Assembly (NCBI GenBank): GCA_029817715.1
Contig: JARUPY010000456.1
Coordinates: 1-64,000, forward strand
Reading direction: 5' to 3'
DNA length: 64,000 bases
From: Melastoma dodecandrum
Lineage: Eukaryota; Streptophyta; Magnoliopsida; Myrtales; Melastomataceae
The notes under the pieces were generated by a model. That model worked only from the letters and a program-made list of their open reading frames with translations. It was not told the DNA's origin and made no database searches. A program made the position numbers and the translations under genes. How positions within the stretch are numbered: position 1 is the stretch's first letter; each line of letters opens with the position of its first letter. Below are positions 57,971-64,000 of this stretch, in pieces.

Positions 57971-60900
57971 ATGTCAATGCTCTTGACTGATGGTCATTCG
58001 ACCGAACGTCCACCGCTCTTTACAGGACGACACTTCTCATATTGGAAAATGAGAATGGAGTTGTTCATTGGAGCAAAACAAGCCGATTGCTGGCATATTA
58101 TTATGGAAGGAGATCTAATAGTTCCTCCACCTAATCCGAACGACATTCGGCATGAAAATGAAAGGAAGAGAACTATTTCTCTCAATACTAAAGCAAGGCA
58201 CTATTTAGTGTGTGCTCTTGCTGGAAACGAATTCAATCGCGTCTCTACTTGTAAGACGGCGAAAGAAATATGGGATAGACTTGCTTTGATCTATGATGGA
58301 ACAAAACAAGTCAAGGAATCCAAAGTGAATGCATTAGTAACTCAATACGAAGCATTCAAGATGAAAAAGGATGAGTCAATAAATCAAATGTTTGATAGAC
58401 TCACCGAAATCACTAATGCCATGGAATCACTTGGCAAAACTATTTCTAATTCTGAGTTGGTCAGAAAGATACTTCGCTCTTTGCCTAAAACTTGGGAAGC
58501 CAAGAAAACGGCAATCGAAGAAGCAAAGGACTTAACGAGCTTAAGTCTTCAACAGCTACTTGGTTCTCTTGTCGCTTATGAGAATGAGAACAAGTTTGCT
58601 GAAGAAAAGAAATCCAATGCTGTTGCATTTAAGGGAAATGTCGAAATGTCCGATGAATCTGAGGATGAATCTTCATCTGATTCTGAGGATGAAGTCTCCT
58701 TGATGGCAAGGAAATTCAAAAGGTATCTTCGCAAAAATCGCTTTAAGGGAAAGCGAGATATTAAAAAGAAGAATACTAAACCACACCAAAGTAAAGGTGG
58801 TGTATGCTATGAGTGCAACAAACCTGGTCATATGCGACCAGATTGCCCACTTTTGAATGAGAAGGGCAAATCTTCAAAATACAAGAAAAATGCCATGATG
58901 GCATCTTGGAGTGATAGTGATGAGGAATCAGATCAGGATGACGAAACAGCACACATCTGCTATATGGCGCAAACTGATGCTGAAACTGAGAAGGGATGCT
59001 TCAAGTCCATCGCTAAGGACCATGTATGGTACTTAGATAGTGGCTGTTCGAGGCACATGTCAGGAGATGTCTCCTTATTCTCCACACTGGTTTTCCAGGA
59101 TGGTGGTGCTGTCACTTTTGGTGATAATGGAAAAGGGATGGTTAAAGGAACAGGAACCATTTGCTGTTCTGACTCCCTCACCATTGAAGGAGTTCTTTAT
59201 GTCAAAGGACTCCAGCACAATTTGATTAGTATTAGTCAATTGTGTGATAAGGGCTATCATGTTGCCTTCGATGAGAAAACATGTACTGTTTCACGGGATG
59301 ATGTTACGTGTTTCATTGGTGAACGCAAGAAAAACATCTATATCCTGTCTTTTAAGAACATCTCCGCTGGAGAAAATTGTCTCATATCCATTAAGGACGA
59401 AGCAACTCTTTGGCACCGAAGGTTGGGACACGCAAACTATGACTTGTTGTCCAAACTAGCCAGAAAAGATGCTATTAAGGGATTACCTAAAATCAAGTTT
59501 GACAATAACAAGATATGTAATGCTTGTGCTATTGGCAAACAAACAAAGGTATCTTTTAAAAGCAAGAATATGATTTCAAGCAAGACTCCGCTTGAATTAC
59601 TTCATATGGACTTATTTGGTCCAACAAGAACTCAAAGTCTTGGAGGTAAACGTTATGGATTAGTTGTGGTAGATGACTTCTCCAGATTCACTTGGGTTAA
59701 ATTCTTAGCCCACAAGAGTGATGCGTTTGCAACCTTTGAAACGTTAGTCAAACAACTTCAAAATGAGAAAGGTGTTTCTTTACGAAGTATAAGAACGGAT
59801 CATGGTACCGAATTTGAAAACCATGACTTTGCTTCATTTTGTGAAGAATATGGTATTAATCATAATTTCTCTGCTCCATACACTCCACAGCAAAATGGAG
59901 TTGTAGAGCGAAAGAATCGAACCTTACAAGACATGGCGAGAACCATGTTGCTGGAAAGTGAGGTTGCTAAAAATCTTTGGGCTGAAGCTGTAAGCACAGC
60001 ATGCTACATCTCAAATCGTATTCATTTGAGACACTCATTAGGTAAAACTCCTTATGAGTTATATAAAGGCAGAAAGCCTAATATCTCATACTTTCATCCA
60101 TTTGGAAGCAAGTGTTATATCTTGAGACCCATCAAAGATGGTGTCGGAAAGTTTGATGCTCGATCTGATGAGGGCATATTCTTAGGATATTCCCTAACGA
60201 GCAAAGCATATAGAGTTTTTAATAAAAGAACTCTAACTGTTGAAGAGTCTATCAATGTCAAGGTTGATGATTCTCCGACACAGGAGGAAGTTGCTGTGGA
60301 TGCAGCAGCACAATCCTCAACAACAGTATCAAACGAAACATCACAGCAAACGATTGCTGAACATAATCCTAACGGAAACACTGTAGCAGATGTACAGCAA
60401 GTGCCTACTGCACTTACTGAAAATGCTTCTGGTGGCTTCCAGGATATACAAATAGAGGATCGTGTTCCTTCTTTATATAAGAAAAGACATCCTATTAACC
60501 AAGTAATAGGATCATTGCACACAGGAGTGCGAACTCGACATACAGCAAGTCTGTACTGTGAACACTCTGCTTTTATCTCTCAAGATGAACCTCAAGGCAT
60601 TGATGATGCGCTTGATGACCCCAATTGGATTCTTGCAATGCAAGAGGAATTGAACCAATTTGAGAGAAACAAAGTTTGGAGTTTAGTACCTAGACCCAAT
60701 GATCGCTCCATTATTGGAACAAAATGGGTTTATCGGAATAAACTTGATGAGTCTGGAAATGTTGTAAGAAACAAAGCTAGACTTGTAGCAAAAGGTTACT
60801 CTCAAGAAGAGGGTATAGATTATGATGAGACGTTTGCTCCTGTAGCACGTCTTGAGGCAATACGTCTACTCTTAGCGTATGCTTGCTATAATGACTTTAA

Positions 60901-62115
60901 GTTATTTCAAATGGATGTGAAAAGTGCATTCCTTAATGGTGATCTAAAAGAGGAAGTGTATGTTGAACAACCTCCTGGATTCACCGACCCAAAGTATCGT
61001 AATCATGTTTATAAGCTTTCTAAAGCCTTGTATGGGCTTAAGCAAGCACCAAGAGCATGGTACGAAAAGCTTAGTTCTTTTCTCATCGAGAAAGGATACA
61101 AGCGTGGAAAAATAGATACAACCTTGTTTCTTAAGAAACATGATGCTGATCTTTTAGTTGCTCAAATATATGTCGATGACATTATATTTGGTTCAACTAA
61201 TGAAAAATTATGTACCGAATTCTCTGATCTAATGAAAGGAGAATTTGAAATGAGTCTCATGGGAGAACTAACGTTCTTTCTTGGACTTCAAATCAAACAA
61301 TCCAAAGATGGAATTTTATCCACCAAGAAAAATACAGCAAACAGTTGCTCAAGAAATTTAATCTTGAGAATGCTAAACCTCTGTCAATTCCGATTGGTAG
61401 TAATACCAAAATTGAGAAAGATGAGGATGGAAAGGAAGTTGATTCCAAATTATATAGGAGCATGATAGGATCATTACTCTATCTTACTGCTTCGAGACCT
61501 GATATCATGTTCAGCGTATGCTTATGCGCTAGATATCAATCTGCTCCAAAAGAGTCACATCTTGCTGCAGTTAAGAGGATCTTTCGATACCTCACAGGAA
61601 CTGTTAGCTTAGGCCTATGGTATCCCAGAGGATCATTGCTGGATCCTATTGGATATTCAGATGCCGACTATGCTGGATGTCGCATTGATAGAAAAAGTAC
61701 ATCTGGTACTTGTCAATTACTAGGAAATATGTTGATTTCCTGGTTCTCTAAAAAGCAGACATCGGTTGCTTTATCTACAGCAGAGGCAGAATATGTCGCA
61801 GCAGCTAGTTGCTGTGCCCAGTTGCTCTGGATGCGGCAACAACTTGAAGATTACGATCTTCATTTTAATAGTATTCCAATAATGTGTGACAACACAAGTG
61901 CAATTAATTTATCACGAAATCCTGTCTATCACTCAAGATCTAAGCATATTGAGTTGAGACACCATTTTCTTCGGGACAATGTGCAAAATGGCAATGTTGA
62001 TATTCAGTACATTAATACTGAGCAACAGCTTGCTGATATTTTTACTAAACCACTTGATAAGGAGAGGTTTAACTATCTACGGAATGAGTTAGGAATTTGC
62101 AATCCTCACTCATAA
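57971..62115 (+). pseudogene. Copia gag-pol with one frameshift
   Basis: A single frame runs from the gag start (ATG 57971; in-frame ATG also at 57878) to 61465. Gag contains '[14 protein letters not shown]' and the zinc knuckle '[14 protein letters not shown]' (about 58805-58846). The protease motif 'DSGCSRHM' is near 59036. Integrase has its zinc-binding 'HRRLGH' and 'CNACAIGK' and the catalytic D, D, E near 59610, 59800 and 59900. Reverse transcriptase shows '[11 protein letters not shown]' and 'YVDDIIFGS' (about 61171). Near 61315-61325 one base appears to be missing. RNase H and the end of the polyprotein ('SDADYAGCRIDRKSTSG', 'ALSTAEAEYVAAA', 'ADIFTKPL') continue in another frame to TAA/TAA-type stop 62115. 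All catalytic motifs are otherwise whole, so the copy is young. Confidence 0.9.
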
Positions 62116-62361
62116 GATAAAACGTATAAGAATATCTTCTCTCTTGGTAGAGAATTATTTGTTGCCAAAATATGGGTGATTTAAATCCCATCTCCTCCAC
62201 GTTCTCCACTTTCTAAAATAAAAAAAAAAAAAAAATTTCCAAATACATCAACCGCTCTTTTCCTTTTAAACAACAAATCGAAACATCCTCATTCTTACCC
62301 ACTTTCTCTCAAAACCCATTCTTCTCTCAAAACCCTAAAAATCTCTCGACTCCCATCAACC
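62116..62361 (+). other. Leader-like gap between pol and the third ORF
   Basis: The gap has an A-run at 62220-62235, a possible TATA-like TTTTAAAC near 62265 and a C/T/A-rich stretch with CTCTCAAAACCC twice. It resembles a plant mRNA leader before the ATG at 62362. Confidence 0.35.
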
Positions 62362-64000
62362 ATGGCACCAAAATCGGCAATGTCCGCCAAGGGGAAGGCA
62401 ACCCCCAAGAAACGGTCCAGGGCTGCGGCCACAACATCAAAGGTTTCTCGCTCTGAGGAACAAGCCCCTGTTTCTAAGGGGGAGACACCTGCTCAATCGC
62501 TGGTTGCTCCGGCACCTACTAAGGTCGGCACCGCTGGGAAGGCTAAGACAACTCCTGTCAAAGTCTCCAAGGAGCCCTCCGTTAGCGTGAAGGTCAGTTC
62601 CACTGACAAAATCTCTCCGGCCAAGGCCGATGCTGTTGTGCATGACAAGTCTGGAAAATCGGTGGATGAGGAAACTCTCCCTGATGTTGAAAAATCGGGT
62701 GACCTTCTGGAGGAAACCCAAGAAACTCCTGAAAAAGAGGACTCCGCACCTACTAAGGTGGATGCTGTCTCTGAGGGTGACCAAACTTCGAGCAACAAGG
62801 ATATGTCTCAGGATGAGGAGACAGAGTTGCCTAAGGAGAAGGGTCTCTCTGAGGATGCTGGGAATGAGATTGAAGTTACTGATGTCCATCTCCCTGAGAA
62901 AGCACACTCGTATGTCCCTGGTGTTGCTTCTCGTACCAGAGGAAAGCGTTCCTTACCAGGTACTCCGAAAACTGATCCCACTGGATCTAAAAAGCAAAAG
63001 CTTGCTACAGACTCTGATGTCTTCTTGCCTGAGATTGATCAATATGTCTCCATGGCTGAACTGAATCACATTCTTGCTGATGACTTGATGCCAAATAGAA
63101 ATTTGGAAACAAGGAATGTTGCTGCTTGTAAGAGAGTAGACTTTGATTGGTTTACTGCTCATCAGGTGACCATTGCTGACTTGTTTGATCGGCTTAGTTG
63201 GAAAACCTTCTGTGAGTTCAATGAGATAGGGTCTATCTCTAAGGTGAAACAATTCTATGAGAATCTGACTTTTTACAAGGAGGATTCGAATATCAAGTTC
63301 ATTAGGGCCATCGTTGATGGAAAAGTACTTGTTTACTCTGTCTTTGACATATGCCGCATTTTTAATGCAAATCTTGTCAACAATCTGAGAGTTGTCAATG
63401 AAGGCAAGTTGGAAGCCTATCAGCTCATCAATGACGGAGTCCCTATCACACCCTCTGGCTATCTACAGAACACCTCTTTGAGCTTCAGCAACAGAATGCT
63501 GCACAAAGTGGTGATGTCTTGTTTGGCACCAAGGGTTGGAAGTGTTGATTCTGTTATGCCTCGTGATTGGAACTTGCTGGTCCATCTTAAGAAGGGCATT
63601 CCTGGAAATCTTGGGAGTATCATCTTCAGCCATATGGCTTCGTGCATTAAGGATGAGAATAGGGGTCTCCCTTTCTCAAATGTGATCACAGCTCTCCTGA
63701 AGCATTATGATCTTGATCCTACTCCTCTGAACAAAATGGACACCTGGACAACTCAGGTTATTGGAGCTGCCTCCGTTGAAAGCATGGGCTACCAGTTTAT
63801 TGATGGCACTTTCGTTAAGAAGCCTTCCAAGCGAGAGATCGCTGCTTCTGTACGCGGGAAAGCTGCTCCTGCTGAAAAGCAGAGGTATGTTAAACGCGAG
63901 AAGGCCACCACTGGTGCACAGGCTGATGTCTCTTACTCCAAGCTCATGGCCACAGTTTGTGAAGAGATCAACTTTACCAGGCGTTATCTCCTGGAAAGGA
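62362..64000 (+). CDS. Third ORF of the Sirevirus element, continues past window
   Basis: Open from ATG 62362 to the window edge, at least 546 codons with no stop. Residues 1-200 are Lys/Pro/Ser/Glu-rich and probably disordered, ending in a basic nuclear-type signal ('GSKKQKLA', about residue 210). A folded part follows (about 230-470): 'FDWFTAHQVTIADLFDRLSW', 'VKQFYENLTFYKE', 'VFDICRIFN', 'SFSNRMLHKVVMSCLAPRVG' and 'LPFSNVITALLKHYDLDPTP'. This matches the 'putative plant transposon protein' domain seen in many plant retroelements. It occupies the place of the so-called envelope-like ORF of Sireviruses, but I see no signal peptide or membrane span in the visible part. Confidence 0.8.
   Translation, partial: MAPKSAMSAKGKATPKKRSRAAATTSKVSRSEEQAPVSKGETPAQSLVAPAPTKVGTAGKAKTTPVKVSKEPSVSVKVSSTDKISPAKADAVVHDKSGKSVDEETLPDVEKSGDLLEETQETPEKEDSAPTKVDAVSEGDQTSSNKDMSQDEETELPKEKGLSEDAGNEIEVTDVHLPEKAHSYVPGVASRTRGKRSLPGTPKTDPTGSKKQKLATDSDVFLPEIDQYVSMAELNHILADDLMPNRNLETRNVAACKRVDFDWFTAHQVTIADLFDRLSWKTFCEFNEIGSISKVKQFYENLTFYKEDSNIKFIRAIVDGKVLVYSVFDICRIFNANLVNNLRVVNEGKLEAYQLINDGVPITPSGYLQNTSLSFSNRMLHKVVMSCLAPRVGSVDSVMPRDWNLLVHLKKGIPGNLGSIIFSHMASCIKDENRGLPFSNVITALLKHYDLDPTPLNKMDTWTTQVIGAASVESMGYQFIDGTFVKKPSKREIAASVRGKAAPAEKQRYVKREKATTGAQADVSYSKLMATVCEEINFTRRYLLER

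Larger units (their letters stand above)
55728..64000 (+). mobile_element. Sirevirus-type Ty1/copia retrotransposon (5' part)
   Basis: In order: 5' LTR, tRNA primer site, gag with zinc knuckle, protease, integrase, reverse transcriptase, RNase H, then a third long ORF. Integrase before reverse transcriptase defines copia. The large third ORF and long LTR fit the Sirevirus (SIRE/Maximus) group. The element inserted into the PP2C fragment. The third ORF continues past the window, so the 3' LTR and right-hand target duplication are not visible. Confidence 0.9.

Noticed and set aside
60115..60522. Minus-strand 135-codon ORF
   Set aside because: Antisense shadow of the copia polyprotein.

Overview
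The window is nuclear DNA of a flowering plant, most likely a eudicot. The genes have introns with GT..AG borders. They include plant-only families (WRKY, ASYMMETRIC LEAVES1, RALF peptides, a FHY1-like phytochrome partner, a DUF4378/TRM protein). The spacers are AT-rich and filled with plant transposons: Ty3/gypsy, Sirevirus-type Ty1/copia, hAT, long-TIR elements and a TRIM. The species cannot be fixed from the sequence alone.

Layout. 1-6.3 kb is mostly a decayed chromovirus-like gypsy element. 7.3-9.8 kb is a GC-rich stretch resembling an LTR or leader, abutting a broken WAT1-type transporter gene (10.1-11.1 kb, minus strand). 12.2-20.5 kb is a tandem array of RALF-like peptide genes. It holds two intact copies, one copy with a nonsense codon and a frameshift, one copy whose gene is deleted, and a 20-bp remnant of a fifth. 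The array was invaded by a hAT element and two long-TIR elements, and the uninvaded copies in the same array preserve the empty sites. 20.9-21.5 kb is a broken one-helix (OHP1-like) chloroplast protein gene.

23.1-31.3 kb is gene-dense: a thaumatin-like protein, a plastid DnaJ-type zinc-finger protein, an AVT1-type vacuolar amino acid transporter in 11 exons, and a FHY1/FHL-like gene. 33.9-35.0 kb is a WRKY49-like gene whose reading frame continues well past an internal TAG. 38.6-39.8 kb is an intact ASYMMETRIC LEAVES1/PHANTASTICA orthologue with short upstream ORFs, one overlapping the main start as ATGA. A complete 657-bp TRIM lies at 40.2-40.9 kb. A catalytically complete rhomboid protease follows (42.0-44.2 kb). 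On the minus strand come a three-repeat MYB (MYB3R; 46.9-49.8 kb) and a TRM/DUF4378 protein (50.7-53.6 kb).

From 55.3 kb to the end, a Sirevirus-type copia element has inserted into an already broken POLTERGEIST-like PP2C fragment. Its 5' LTR, primer-binding site, gag-pol (one frameshift) and a long third ORF are present; the ORF and the 3' LTR run off the window.

The genes do not form an operon or a single pathway; this is an ordinary plant gene island between repeat blocks. The most distinctive local biology is the birth-and-death RALF array with its internal insertion history. Others are the WRKY49 nonsense codon, the AS1 leader uORFs and the third ORF of the Sirevirus element. Exon borders were placed by eye from GT/AG signals, phase and family similarity. 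No database search was run.
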